Below are positions 13,056 through 20,843 of a DNA stretch of 52,365 bases, one piece after another; position 1 is the stretch's first letter; every line of letters starts with the position of its first letter. A program made the translations under genes and the position numbers. Under the pieces are notes generated by a model. That model was given only the letters and a program-made list of their open reading frames with translations. It had not been told where the DNA came from and made no database searches. Origin of the DNA: a virus; the IMG/VR virus record IMGVR_UViG_3300033143_001371, positions 1-52,365 of that record. One strand, written 5' to 3'.

Positions 13056-13243
13056 TTTACTATCAATTCCTCTTCGGAGAACCACGCTGAGACTGTGCCT
13101 TGATAAGGCATATTCAGATTGGTCACCCACCATTTTTTGCTTGCGGGGTCGTAACCTCTGATTACACCCTCTTCGTTGTACTGGTCACCAATATACTTTT
13201 TAATAGTGACAGTCTTATGCATTAAACGTTTTTCTTCTTCCAT
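13052..13243 (-). CDS. Hypothetical protein, 63 aa
   Basis: GGAGGTGCGTA precedes the ATG (MEEEKRL), which excludes a longer reading. The protein has a beta-strand pattern with several Trp residues (KKWWVTNL, VSAWF), like small OB- or SH3-type folds, but no family is assigned. Confidence 0.68.
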   Translation of the reverse strand: MEEEKRLMHKTVTIKKYIGDQYNEEGVIRGYDPASKKWWVTNLNMPYQGTVSAWFSEEELIVK

Positions 13244-13446
13244 TACGCACCTCCTTGGTGGCCGAGTTGACCATCTATTGCCCAACTCATATCACTACGT
13301 TCCTTTTCTGAAATCTGTAGTTCGGTTCGCAGACGGTCAATCTCATTCGCTGCAGCGACCATAGAAGTAACGGCCTCTATCATATCAAACGTTGAAGGAG
13401 AGTCACGGAGCGATAGTGCTTGGTCTCTTAGTTTTGCGGTATTCAT
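13243..13446 (-). CDS. Hypothetical helical protein, 67 aa
   Basis: Predicted two helices with a coiled-coil-like second half (ANEIDRLRTELQISEKER). Its stop overlaps the next start (TAATG). Function unknown. Confidence 0.66.
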   Translation of the reverse strand: MNTAKLRDQALSLRDSPSTFDMIEAVTSMVAAANEIDRLRTELQISEKERSDMSWAIDGQLGHQGGA

Positions 13447-13447
13447 A

Positions 13448-13585
13448 TTAAGACTCCAGAAGACGATACAGATTATCTAGTTCGTTGTAGAGTTCTTCGA
13501 GTTCTGATTCGTTATCGGACTCTTGTGCCCAATAAATGCGTTCTTGTGCTTCATCGATTGCTGATTGTATATCCGACTTCTTCAT
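13448..13585 (-). CDS. Small helical protein, 45 aa
   Basis: The ORF starts MKKSDIQSAIDEAQERI and stops at TAA 13448-13450, two bases before the next ATG. It is almost wholly an acidic helix with heptad-like leucines (ELEELYNELDNLYRLLE). Packing between neighbours and composition support it as a gene. Confidence 0.65.
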   Translation of the reverse strand: MKKSDIQSAIDEAQERIYWAQESDNESELEELYNELDNLYRLLES

Positions 13586-13587
13586 AA

Positions 13588-13839
13588 TTATGCCCCGAAA
13601 TTCTTAATGTTGCCAGTGAGTTTCAAGTCTTTGATAAATTTTCGTTGTTTTATCTTCGAAAACAAAGACTTATCACAATCGAGAATAGTAATTGAAATAG
13701 TAGGTCGGCCAGTCCGAGTATCAAACCATTTATCACCGTTTAAAATAACAGTCTTTTCGGGAACAGTTTGCGCTACGAGCTCACGTAAAAAATTCGAACC
13801 CATGTTGTCAATAAAACAATTAATCGTCTTGTTCATCAT
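13588..13839 (-). CDS. Hypothetical protein, 83 aa
   Basis: A lysine-rich protein with mixed alpha/beta pattern. An AGAGAGAA ribosome site precedes tandem ATGs. It is the first gene after the promoter at 13867-13894. Function unknown. Confidence 0.66.
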   Translation of the reverse strand: MMNKTINCFIDNMGSNFLRELVAQTVPEKTVILNGDKWFDTRTGRPTISITILDCDKSLFSKIKQRKFIKDLKLTGNIKNFGA

Positions 13840-13866
13840 TTCTCTCTCAACTCAATTTATACGTCC

Positions 13867-13894
13867 ATTATACAGGAATCGGAGGCACCGTCAA
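13867..13894 (-). promoter_or_regulatory. Early sigma70 promoter
   Basis: TTGACG, 16-bp spacer, TATAAT. Upstream cassette type C (GATTTAGCACTGAATGTTTC at about 13918). Confidence 0.85.
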
Positions 13895-13957
13895 CCACTT
13901 TCGTCAATTAAATCAACGATTTAGCACTGAATGTTTCTATATGGGTATAAGCGAGGC

Positions 13958-14164
13958 TTATGAGTCGTGAGCTTCAACCACTAGGTCGATGTACATATCG
14001 TAGACGTATTCAGCAGATTCACCGTCAACCAGTTCTTCCGCAGAGTCTCCTTCGTACATATCACGAATCATAGAGTAACGTGACTCCAGTTCTTCAAAAG
14101 AATTGTAGGTAGTTGTGGTCGAACCCTCAACGTACTTTTCGTAGTGTGTAACAGTAAATTTCAT
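13958..14164 (-). CDS. Acidic hypothetical protein, 68 aa
   Basis: A strongly acidic protein (EELVDGESAEYVYDMYIDLVVE) with a Thr-rich turn near residue 18. GGAGAAATATT precedes the ATG and the gene has its own promoter (14188-14216). Small acidic early proteins of phages often mimic DNA or bind host enzymes, but nothing specific is shown here. Confidence 0.68.
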   Translation of the reverse strand: MKFTVTHYEKYVEGSTTTTYNSFEELESRYSMIRDMYEGDSAEELVDGESAEYVYDMYIDLVVEAHDS

Positions 14165-14187
14165 AATATTTCTCCAATCTATACCAC

Positions 14188-14216
14188 CATCCTATCAGCT
14201 GACGCTGGAGATGTCA
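14188..14216 (-). promoter_or_regulatory. Sigma70 promoter
   Basis: TTGACA, 17-bp spacer, TAGGAT on the minus strand, 24 nt before the 14164 start. Confidence 0.7.
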
Positions 14217-14223
14217 AGAGTTT

Positions 14224-15114
14224 CTACGACCACCAGATGGTAGAGGTGTCTTTCGTCATAGGTATATTTGTTGTGATCCACTGCCATAGTTGCAGTTTGA
14301 TTCTTGCTGAGGTTTCAGCCTTCTTTCCCGGTTTCTTGTAGACGAGATATTTGAAGTCTTTAATGATCGTCTTTCCTGAACCAGAACCTTTTCGGACTTC
14401 TGTTGAATCATCATCTTTCGACTTGCGATAATCCTTTGTATCATCTTTCTTGAAGAATATAGTATTCTGTTTGTTGTTTAGAATGACATAGATGCCGCCG
14501 TTAAGACCTTTTGGTAAATTTCCTTTGCCGATAATATCCCACATTGACTTTGCAGCACCTTCATGTGTATTAAGAAGTATATCATCAAGTACAACACGTT
14601 CTCTTTCTCTGTTCTGTTGTACAGCAATCTTATAATCAGTTAGAACCCATACAAGATGAATGTTCTCTGGTTTATAACCTTGTTCAATTAGTTGAGGCAA
14701 AACCTTATTCGCATATGATGGTCTCTTCAATGTTATATCAAACAGTATATTAGGAAGAGTCTCAGGGTTTGACATCTGCTGTATCATATTACCCATTGTC
14801 TTATTCTTCCAATCCATCTTAACAATAAAGTCATGTAATTTGCTTACATCTTTAGGATTCTTGAGGTTCAGGCCTTTCAATTCTGGATACTTGTTCTTCT
14901 CTTTGGCGATTTTTAGGAACAATCTCTTGACTTCATCAACATCACGTACCTTGTAGTCGTGAATGTTCATAAAGTTGGAAGAAGCAAACCCTTTACCTGA
15001 ACCAGCACCGCCGGCAAGGAACACAACCTGACCGTAACGTTTGCCTTGATTTATTAATAATAACTTTTCGTCAAGTTGTTCAGGAGTTGTGATGTATTCT
15101 TCGAAACTATGCAC
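14224..15114 (-). CDS. P-loop kinase (zeta-toxin/AAA_33-like)
   Basis: 296 aa with Walker A GGAGSGKG at residues 35-42 after a strand VVFLA, and downstream elements expected of zeta-toxin or polynucleotide-kinase-like NTPases (VWVLTDYKIAVQQNRERERV near 180). The last 60 residues are Lys/Ser-rich. The N-terminus MHSFEEYITT loosely resembles the capsid-targeting peptide of the genes upstream but lacks the Glu cleavage position. It ends the putative packaged-protein operon. The substrate is unknown. Confidence 0.75.
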   Translation of the reverse strand: MHSFEEYITTPEQLDEKLLLINQGKRYGQVVFLAGGAGSGKGFASSNFMNIHDYKVRDVDEVKRLFLKIAKEKNKYPELKGLNLKNPKDVSKLHDFIVKMDWKNKTMGNMIQQMSNPETLPNILFDITLKRPSYANKVLPQLIEQGYKPENIHLVWVLTDYKIAVQQNRERERVVLDDILLNTHEGAAKSMWDIIGKGNLPKGLNGGIYVILNNKQNTIFFKKDDTKDYRKSKDDDSTEVRKGSGSGKTIIKDFKYLVYKKPGKKAETSARIKLQLWQWITTNIPMTKDTSTIWWS

Positions 15115-15614
15115 TATTTAATTCCTTTTAGAACCTTTTCAAAATCAATGGCACCTTTACCAAGTAGAACACCTGCTTCGCCATGAATCCATTTGCCCAT
15201 CTTGTTCTTCTTACTAACAACATATCCGTTGTCATCAAAAGCCACAGAAACCTTTTTGTTCTTCTTCATATAAACAGGTTCACCCATTACAAACTCTAGT
15301 TCCCATCCCTTTACATCGTATGCAACGGATAGTTTACTTTTGGCCTCATTTATACCAGATTTCTGATATTTCTTTATTGCTGATTGTGCAGCTGATTTTG
15401 TTTTGAAATATCCTGTACTGTGTCTTGCATTTGCGCCGAAATGTTCTTTTCCGTCTGTATGTAGATACCATAAACCATCATCATCTAAGGGAACAAAAAT
15501 ATCAGATCCATCAACTTTAACAACAAGTTTCTTTTTAGTCTTTAGTGGATTATTTTTCTCTCCGCCGCTGATGCCATCAAATTTGGCCTCGTTATACTGT
15601 TTGAATGATTTCAT
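15114..15614 (-). CDS. Putative packaged internal head protein, 166 aa
   Basis: The N-terminus MKSFKQYNEAK has the form of the T4 capsid-targeting sequence (MKTYQEFIAE/A), which is cut by the gp21 prohead protease after Glu. A second gp21-type site, INEA, occurs near residue 90. Outside this the protein is Lys-rich with two similar beta modules, suiting a DNA-associated internal protein. It overlaps the kinase gene by 1 nt. Assignment rests on the N-terminal motif and its repetition in neighbours. Confidence 0.68.
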   Translation of the reverse strand: MKSFKQYNEAKFDGISGGEKNNPLKTKKKLVVKVDGSDIFVPLDDDGLWYLHTDGKEHFGANARHSTGYFKTKSAAQSAIKKYQKSGINEAKSKLSVAYDVKGWELEFVMGEPVYMKKNKKVSVAFDDNGYVVSKKNKMGKWIHGEAGVLLGKGAIDFEKVLKGIK

Positions 15615-15905
15615 TTATTTGATACTCCTTTCCAAGATACCAAGCGCCATTACAATGCCAACAGGCATATTTGCTCCGTTCTTAATCTTTAGTGTTTTTG
15701 GTAATGACCCATCAGAATCAAAATATATTGATTTTCCTTTCGCCTTGAATTCTACCTCAAACAACTTTGAAGACTTTTTAACTATATTCACAATCTTGTA
15801 TTTTCCTGGCGATACACTCAAACCGGGATGATTTTTCCCTACGAATAGGTATACAACATCCTCTTTAGTTTCAGCTTCTGATAGAAATTCTTTTACTGTT
15901 TTCAT
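15615..15905 (-). CDS. Putative packaged internal head protein, 96 aa
   Basis: It starts MKTVKEFLSEAE, matching the consensus of the T4 capsid-targeting peptide with the predicted cut after Glu10. The mature part would be a small basic beta-rich domain. It is adjacent to and overlaps other members of the same family. Confidence 0.68.
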   Translation of the reverse strand: MKTVKEFLSEAETKEDVVYLFVGKNHPGLSVSPGKYKIVNIVKKSSKLFEVEFKAKGKSIYFDSDGSLPKTLKIKNGANMPVGIVMALGILERSIK

Positions 15906-16150
15906 TTGTATGCCTTTACTATATCGTCAATTGTTTCATATGATGTCTGACCTTTCTTTGTTTTGTCTGTTACCCAAAACGAATCACTACCAGAGTCGAA
16001 AGCAAATGTCGCTACTTCTTTTCCATTCTTAACAATGGAGTGTACGTCATTATCATTAACAACAAGTTCTAGTTTACCTACCTTGATAGGTTTTCTTTTC
16101 CATTGTTGTTGATATTTGCCTTCGGCCAAGAATTCTTTAACTGTTTTCAT
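15902..16150 (-). CDS. Putative packaged internal head protein, 82 aa
   Basis: It starts MKTVKEFLAEGK, nearly identical in its first ten residues to the gene downstream although the bodies differ. The predicted cut is after Glu10. The mature domain is basic with beta pattern (VGKLELVVNDNDVHSI). Confidence 0.68.
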   Translation of the reverse strand: MKTVKEFLAEGKYQQQWKRKPIKVGKLELVVNDNDVHSIVKNGKEVATFAFDSGSDSFWVTDKTKKGQTSYETIDDIVKAYK

Positions 16151-16159
16151 CGTGATATC

Positions 16160-16462
16160 CTATGAAATGTAAGCGTTGAGTTCGTAGGTATTGTTGTTGG
16201 TACCACGATTATAGACTTGGAAATGAATCGCCTTGCGTTGTTCTTTACCATTCTTGTATAGAGTCAATGTGTACTTGTTTGTCTTACCTTTAGAAGGTTT
16301 ACGTGGACCTAGACCAATTCTCTCAGCGGCTTCTTCATCGTCCATAGAGAACCCTTTACGTTGCACAAATCGTTCAACTTCTTGAACAGCGGACGTGAGA
16401 CTATCATGATATAGACTATATTCGTCCTTTGCAGCCTCATTGAATGTTTTAAATGACTTCAT
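16160..16462 (-). CDS. Putative packaged internal head protein, 100 aa
   Basis: The start MKSFKTFNEAAK overlaps the upstream stop (ATGA). After the predicted cut (Glu9) comes a helical part (about 15-45) and a basic C-terminal half ending in FQVYNRG...YELNAYIS, a pattern I recall from T4-like phages of marine bacteria. Function unknown. Confidence 0.7.
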   Translation of the reverse strand: MKSFKTFNEAAKDEYSLYHDSLTSAVQEVERFVQRKGFSMDDEEAAERIGLGPRKPSKGKTNKYTLTLYKNGKEQRKAIHFQVYNRGTNNNTYELNAYIS

Positions 16463-17085
16463 TTCTTTTCTCTTTGTTTTTCTTTCCAATCATAGAATGA
16501 CTTAATACTTTTAAGGGCATTGTATAAATCTTTGTATGTATTTATCTTATCCTTGGTAAACTTCTGAAACTTGTTACCACGGTCTATGTTATTCAAGACC
16601 CAACCAATATCAATCAAATAGTATTCTTTACCATCAAAGATTATTTCCATATCGTTAACAGATTTCAGAGTTTTCTGGTACGTCTTTGCGATAGTATTGA
16701 TATCATCATCGGTATCTCTGAATCCGGATAACAGGTCGCTGTGGGATTTTGATTGATATGCAGAGAATTTGCCAGAGGGTACCAAGATGTAGACAGAACC
16801 AAACATACCCGCTTTGAGTTTGCTGCGGGTCGCGAAGTATGGATTCTTAACACCGAGTTGTTTAAGTAATTGTTTTGCGTTGTCATCAAGTGAGCCATAG
16901 AATCCCTCTCGTTCATTGGTAACCTTCATCATTCCGCCAGCGCCGGATGTAGAAAAACCCCTATATATAATAGAGGTTGTACCGAGTTTCTTTGAAGCAT
17001 CAACTATCTCACCCATAAGGACACTATAGTCCATATTGTGTGAGTTGTATATCTTCTCAGAGATGTACTGTTTAAATTTTAACAC
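16459..17085 (-). CDS. Putative packaged ADP-ribosyltransferase-like protein, 208 aa
   Basis: It starts MLKFKQYISEKI, a capsid-targeting-like peptide. The body has IIYRGFSTS near residue 40, FATRSKLKAGMFGSVYILVP near 92-111, and an EIIFDGKEYYLIDI segment near 158-171. These resemble the Arg, Ser-Thr-Ser and Glu regions of mono-ADP-ribosyltransferases, though the last Glu motif is not canonical. T4 Alt is a packaged ADP-ribosyltransferase that modifies host RNA polymerase; an Alt-like role is an inference from this parallel. Confidence 0.58.
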   Translation of the reverse strand: MLKFKQYISEKIYNSHNMDYSVLMGEIVDASKKLGTTSIIYRGFSTSGAGGMMKVTNEREGFYGSLDDNAKQLLKQLGVKNPYFATRSKLKAGMFGSVYILVPSGKFSAYQSKSHSDLLSGFRDTDDDINTIAKTYQKTLKSVNDMEIIFDGKEYYLIDIGWVLNNIDRGNKFQKFTKDKINTYKDLYNALKSIKSFYDWKEKQREKK

Positions 17086-17378
17086 TAGTAATATCTATCC
17101 TCTACAGCCTTCATTGCCTTTTTATAGGTTGTGAATGTTGTAGCCATACCAGGTTTCTTATTCTCGTTATCCCACACCATCCAATAAGTTCTTTTATCGT
17201 TTGGTTTATGCACACCTGTAGGGGAATCGCCGGATATGGTAATATCGAATCTACCATCAGGAGAATGATAAGAGTATATCTTTTGTGGTTTAGGAGAATG
17301 GACATTAGTGTACATGTGTTTGTACCACTTCTGTTCCCACTTCATCTTTTCATTGAGATGTTGTTTGAATGATTTCAC
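17085..17378 (-). CDS. Putative packaged internal head protein, 97 aa
   Basis: The GTG start (read MKSFKQHLNEKM) overlaps the upstream stop. It has the capsid-targeting-like N-terminus with Lys rather than Ala after Glu10. The mature part is basic and aromatic (WEQKWYKHMY; TYWMVWDNENK). Function unknown. Confidence 0.65.
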   Translation of the reverse strand: MKSFKQHLNEKMKWEQKWYKHMYTNVHSPKPQKIYSYHSPDGRFDITISGDSPTGVHKPNDKRTYWMVWDNENKKPGMATTFTTYKKAMKAVEDRYY

Positions 17379-17584
17379 TACAGAACGATTTCGTCATCGA
17401 TGTATTTTAGTAGTTCTTTGATTTCTTTACCCTTGATCATATGAAAGCCAAGGATATCACCTTTCTTGTCTTTGATGGTGAACATTAGTGAACGGACAGT
17501 CGAGTTGACTTCCATTGTTGTATCTTTACCTTTGAACTTGACATCGTATGCCTCGTTCAAATATTCTTGAATTGTTTTACTCAT
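17378..17584 (-). CDS. Putative packaged internal head protein, 68 aa
   Basis: The start MSKTIQEYLNEAY fits the same N-terminal motif with cut after Glu11. It is the first gene of the block; a late-promoter-like AATAAATA lies at 17609-17616. The small mature domain is mixed alpha/beta. Confidence 0.66.
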   Translation of the reverse strand: MSKTIQEYLNEAYDVKFKGKDTTMEVNSTVRSLMFTIKDKKGDILGFHMIKGKEIKELLKYIDDEIVL

Positions 17585-17608
17585 AGATATACCCTTAATA
17601 GTTATATC

Positions 17609-17616
17609 TATTTATT
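17609..17616 (-). promoter_or_regulatory. Late-promoter-like octamer AATAAATA
   Basis: One mismatch from TATAAATA, 25 nt upstream of the first gene of the packaged-protein block. It is the best candidate for late expression of that block. Confidence 0.4.
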
Positions 17617-18103
17617 TATTCAGTAATTTATCGATAGTCTTGGCATTTGCGCTGAAAGACTTTGCCTTATATAGGATCACGTTGCCGCCTTTCTTCTCAA
17701 AAGGGACAACACACTTGATACGGTCATCAACAAGAAGAGTGTCTTCCGAGGCCCATCTGGCCTTGTCATTACTCTTAGTCACGTAGTTGAATTTTGACAC
17801 TAATTGTGGGAAGTGCTTCTTGAGCCACATTACTTTGTCAACCGATACATCTTTTGAGTTGAATTTGCCAACCGAGGTTAGAATCTCGATATTGACATCA
17901 TATGTCTCAAGAAGTTTCACAAGTTTCTTAGCGTTCGGCATCAAAGGCAAGAAACGGAAGAAGTTGTCCTTTGCGAACCCCTCTTTGAAATCGTCACTCA
18001 CCACATCGCCTTCCTTGAACGTACCATAAATGTTGTTATATCCGGCAACAAAGTCAGCCAGAACGCCGTCCATATCAAGGTACACAGTTTTAATTTTCGT
18101 CAT
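17612..18103 (-). CDS. HAD-family 5'(3')-deoxyribonucleotidase
   Basis: 163 aa with HAD motif I DMDGV (D10, D12), motif II in LTSVG near residue 76, a lysine in NDKARWA, and the paired acids of LLVDD near 125. This is the small deoxyribonucleotidase arrangement; the enzyme would remove 5' or 3' phosphate from dNMPs and tune the nucleotide pool. Both an early promoter (18132-18159) and an exact late octamer (18199-18206) precede it. Confidence 0.85.
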   Translation of the reverse strand: MTKIKTVYLDMDGVLADFVAGYNNIYGTFKEGDVVSDDFKEGFAKDNFFRFLPLMPNAKKLVKLLETYDVNIEILTSVGKFNSKDVSVDKVMWLKKHFPQLVSKFNYVTKSNDKARWASEDTLLVDDRIKCVVPFEKKGGNVILYKAKSFSANAKTIDKLLNK

Positions 18104-18131
18104 TTGTTCTTGTTCTCACAGTTAAGTACCA

Positions 18132-18159
18132 ATTATACAGGTATGACCAATGGAGTCAA
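18132..18159 (-). promoter_or_regulatory. Early sigma70 promoter
   Basis: TTGACT, 16-bp spacer, TATAAT. Upstream cassette type D (GCACATAAGTTTTCTATATGG at about 18167). Confidence 0.85.
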
Positions 18160-18198
18160 CCACTTAAGCACATAAGTTTTCTATATGGGTATAAGTTA

Positions 18199-18206
18199 TA
18201 TTTATA
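18199..18206 (-). promoter_or_regulatory. Late promoter TATAAATA
   Basis: Exact late octamer upstream of the early promoter of the deoxyribonucleotidase gene. Confidence 0.5.
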
Positions 18207-18210
18207 CAGT

Positions 18211-18245
18211 ACAAACAAAAATGCCCCCAATAAAGGGAGCATTTT
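18211..18245 (-). terminator. Rho-independent terminator after the RlmN-like genes
   Basis: The stem AAAATGC...GCATTTT with an inner CCC/GGG lies 2 nt after the stop of the 46-codon gene, and a T run follows on the minus strand. Confidence 0.85.
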
Positions 18246-18247
18246 AA

Positions 18248-18388
18248 CTACAAGTTTTCTTCGATAATAGACAATTGGCCACAGGCAGCACCAGCATCAA
18301 TCTCTGCTTGGGTGGCAATCGCCACAGCGTAGTCATATCCTTCTCCATCAAGTTGATTCTTGATGTGTTGTTCTACAGAATTTTCCAT
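18248..18388 (-). CDS. RlmN C-terminal fragment with catalytic Cys motif, 46 aa
   Basis: The ORF has AGGAG before its ATG and ends just before a terminator. Residues 22-39 (AIATQAEIDAGAACGQLS) match the C-terminal motif of RlmN (R-T-R-G-x-D-I-x-AACGQL), which holds the methyl-carrying catalytic cysteine. The adjacent upstream gene encodes the radical SAM core but stops before this motif, so this looks like the missing C-terminal piece made as a separate polypeptide. It is in a different frame (offset 13 nt). The two parts may assemble, or the enzyme may be broken. Confidence 0.75.
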   Translation of the reverse strand: MENSVEQHIKNQLDGEGYDYAVAIATQAEIDAGAACGQLSIIEENL

Positions 18389-18398
18389 AGTTGTTCTC

Positions 18399-19193
18399 CT
18401 ATACAAGGTTTTGTTGAGTTATAATTCCATCCGAGATGCCATTCTCTTCAGCAACATCGTTTGGGTTCACAGGACTAATCTTAATAAAGAACTCTTTGGG
18501 GTCAAAGTATTGCTTCATCTTGACAATATCAAAGTCCTCTTCTCTAAGCATAGTCATATTCAAGGTGGTCTTTAGTTTACTATCAGTTCTGACATCACCC
18601 ATTTCAGAAACTTTCATCTTTTTACGATAAGGAATTAACCAATCACGATACTCTTCATCAAAGGAGTGTACACTGAATTGAAGGGTTACATTCTCTTTAA
18701 TCCAACTAAAGTCGGCACCTTCGATACCAATAGTGCTGACATAGTGATGAACATTCTCAGCACCATATCGTTCATCGATGATATCGATTGCTTGTTTAAC
18801 TGCCTCGATATTCAAGAAAGGTTCTCCCATGCGGGTATAGTTAATCTTGAACTCTTTAGCATCAGAAGGAATCTTACAGAAATTCTTATCCAAAACGAAC
18901 TCGACTTGTCTGACAATCTCACCAGCGGTCAACATTCTCGATTTTCTGAGTTTGCCTGTGGCACAGAACTTGCATCGTACAGGACAACCGCTCATAGTAG
19001 AAACACCTACCATCCATCGTTCATCTCTTGAACCAAGGTCATAATCTTCCAAGGCGTTCTGATTCTTTCCTACAGCATCCTTTGTGTAGAAAGGTAGAAA
19101 CGTATCGGTAACTTCGATAGGGTAACCCTGCTCATCCTTAAGCAGGTATACTTTACCGTTAGCGAATGACTTACTTGTACATTCTTCAAACAT
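18399..19193 (-). CDS. RlmN-like radical SAM methyltransferase, core domain
   Basis: 264 aa. The CxxxCxxC [4Fe-4S] motif is C70-x3-C74-x2-C77 (CPVRCKFC), and the family's G-M-G-E-P appears as RMGEP near residue 122. RlmN methylates A2503 of 23S rRNA and A37 of some tRNAs using two SAM molecules. The protein is about 100 aa short of RlmN and ends at PVNPNDV...QQNLV; the catalytic C-terminal Cys lies in the next small ORF. Its stop TAG overlaps that ORF's AGGAG, so translation is coupled. Confidence 0.82.
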   Translation of the reverse strand: MFEECTSKSFANGKVYLLKDEQGYPIEVTDTFLPFYTKDAVGKNQNALEDYDLGSRDERWMVGVSTMSGCPVRCKFCATGKLRKSRMLTAGEIVRQVEFVLDKNFCKIPSDAKEFKINYTRMGEPFLNIEAVKQAIDIIDERYGAENVHHYVSTIGIEGADFSWIKENVTLQFSVHSFDEEYRDWLIPYRKKMKVSEMGDVRTDSKLKTTLNMTMLREEDFDIVKMKQYFDPKEFFIKISPVNPNDVAEENGISDGIITQQNLV

Positions 19194-19202
19194 AATAATC
19201 TC

Positions 19203-19403
19203 CTATCGAACAGATACAGTAATGTCTTTCTTGCACTTCGGACAGTTAATGAAACTATATGTATCACTAGAACCGGTGTAATCCATTCTTGATTCCTTTG
19301 TAACATCATCTGGAGTATACTCCAATTTGATACCACAGTTATTACAAATGACTCTCTTGATAACACTATAGTCAGGTTTTTCGTCCACAATTACAACAGT
19401 CAT
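19203..19403 (-). CDS. Zinc-ribbon protein, 66 aa
   Basis: CNNCG near residue 20 and CPKC near 54 form a classic zinc ribbon. It lies between the NAMPT and RlmN-like genes in one operon. Function unknown. Confidence 0.72.
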   Translation of the reverse strand: MTVVIVDEKPDYSVIKRVICNNCGIKLEYTPDDVTKESRMDYTGSSDTYSFINCPKCKKDITVSVR

Positions 19404-19414
19404 ACTATTCTCTC

Positions 19415-20800
19415 CTATTTGTTTGAATTTGCGCGAACTTCGTCAAAGTCATATTCACGAATCAGTTCACCATTACGGAATACTGTTTTCAGCTGGTCGC
19501 CTTCGGCACCAACGGAGTATGGAAGTGTTTGATACTTGCCATCGTTGAGGTTCAGAGAAAGAATACCTTTCTTAGATGCCTTACTCTGGTCACCAACAGG
19601 TGTCTTGAATACATCTCTCCATTCATCACCAACCTTGATAGCGGAACACTTCATAGCAAACTGTTGAGTATCACGGTCTACTTGTTGCAGAAGACCGCCA
19701 CCCATACCAAAAGCAACGTTGTCGATAGAGAAACCATTCTCGATAACTGCATCAACAATCTGACCAAGAGAGGTAGGGTTGATACCATCGCCTTGAATAA
19801 CGCGAACATTATCAAGCACCTTGTATCCTTTGTTGTTGATTTCTCCGCCGTATGATTTCCACAGCGATTTGAGAATGTCGATAACAACCTCAACAGGGTC
19901 ACCACTATCAGGTCGAGCAACGAACATAGAACCAGATTGCAGAATCATTTCCTTCATTCTGTTTCCGATGATATTATCAACAGCGTTTCGGTCATTGTAT
20001 GAATCAATAACACAAGCAATGATAGGGTATGTTCCACCATATTGTTCTACAAAGTTTCTGTATGCTTTCTCTTCGCCATCCTTACCCCATGAGGTAATGG
20101 TACTGTGTTCAGTCGCAGGGATAGAGAATCCAGCCATAGGTGCATTGTAGAATCTACGTCCTGCAATCAGAGCGGAGATAGTATCAGTGCCCATGAAGTT
20201 CACAAGGTGAGCAAGACCACCGATAGCGGCGCTCTCCATTGAACTAACACCGCGAGCACCAAAGTCGTGCAGTTTGAAGGCAAGACCTGCTTTCTCGATG
20301 TCATCAGAAGAGATGTCCATTGCGATAGAGATTTTGTTCTTCACAATCTTTGACTGTGTTGCTACAGTTGTTGGATACCAAATCGCACGTAGAATAGCAG
20401 TCTCAAAGTATGAGGTCACCCAGAAACATTTTGGGTCTGTATTCACAACGGTCGCAAGTACATTCTTGGTGTCAACAACAGTTCCTTCCGGTACTGCTTT
20501 GATTTCAAGAGGAATCTTACCATCAAGTTCATTGACGATATATTCCCAGCCTTCTCTGTTGAATGGAATGCCGTGTGCTTTGAACATCTCAGCGGCCTCT
20601 TCAATCATCCATGGTTTAATCTGAACAGACAGATATTGCTTGATGAACATCTGTAGTCCAAAGAATACAGTTTTATCGTATTCTCCACCACGACTCTCAA
20701 CGTATGAGTAGATGTATTCTGTTCCTGGAGGATATTGAAGCCATTGTGATGGCTTGTAAGAATCGGTATCCGCTATTGGGTTGTAATTTTGTGTATTCAT
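19415..20800 (-). CDS. nadV: Nicotinamide phosphoribosyltransferase (NAMPT/NadV)
   Basis: It converts nicotinamide and PRPP to NMN, the first salvage step to NAD+. The 461-aa protein spans the family and shows DTDSYKPSQWLQYPPGTE at the start, SRGGEYDKTVFFGLQ, HDFGARGVSS near residue 180, and the VARPDSGDP and VIQGDGI active-site stretches. The partner for the second step (NadM-Nudix) is encoded just upstream in the same operon. Phage NAD reconstitution of this type counters NAD-depleting defences. Confidence 0.96.
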   Translation of the reverse strand: MNTQNYNPIADTDSYKPSQWLQYPPGTEYIYSYVESRGGEYDKTVFFGLQMFIKQYLSVQIKPWMIEEAAEMFKAHGIPFNREGWEYIVNELDGKIPLEIKAVPEGTVVDTKNVLATVVNTDPKCFWVTSYFETAILRAIWYPTTVATQSKIVKNKISIAMDISSDDIEKAGLAFKLHDFGARGVSSMESAAIGGLAHLVNFMGTDTISALIAGRRFYNAPMAGFSIPATEHSTITSWGKDGEEKAYRNFVEQYGGTYPIIACVIDSYNDRNAVDNIIGNRMKEMILQSGSMFVARPDSGDPVEVVIDILKSLWKSYGGEINNKGYKVLDNVRVIQGDGINPTSLGQIVDAVIENGFSIDNVAFGMGGGLLQQVDRDTQQFAMKCSAIKVGDEWRDVFKTPVGDQSKASKKGILSLNLNDGKYQTLPYSVGAEGDQLKTVFRNGELIREYDFDEVRANSNK

Positions 20801-20843
20801 ATCATAGTACCCCTATGTTATAGTTTAAAATAAAGACCGTCTA

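Noticed and set aside
18388-18401. Readthrough of the TAG between the two RlmN pieces by the UUA tRNA
   Set aside because: The second ORF is not in the same frame (offset of 13 nt), so suppression alone cannot join them.
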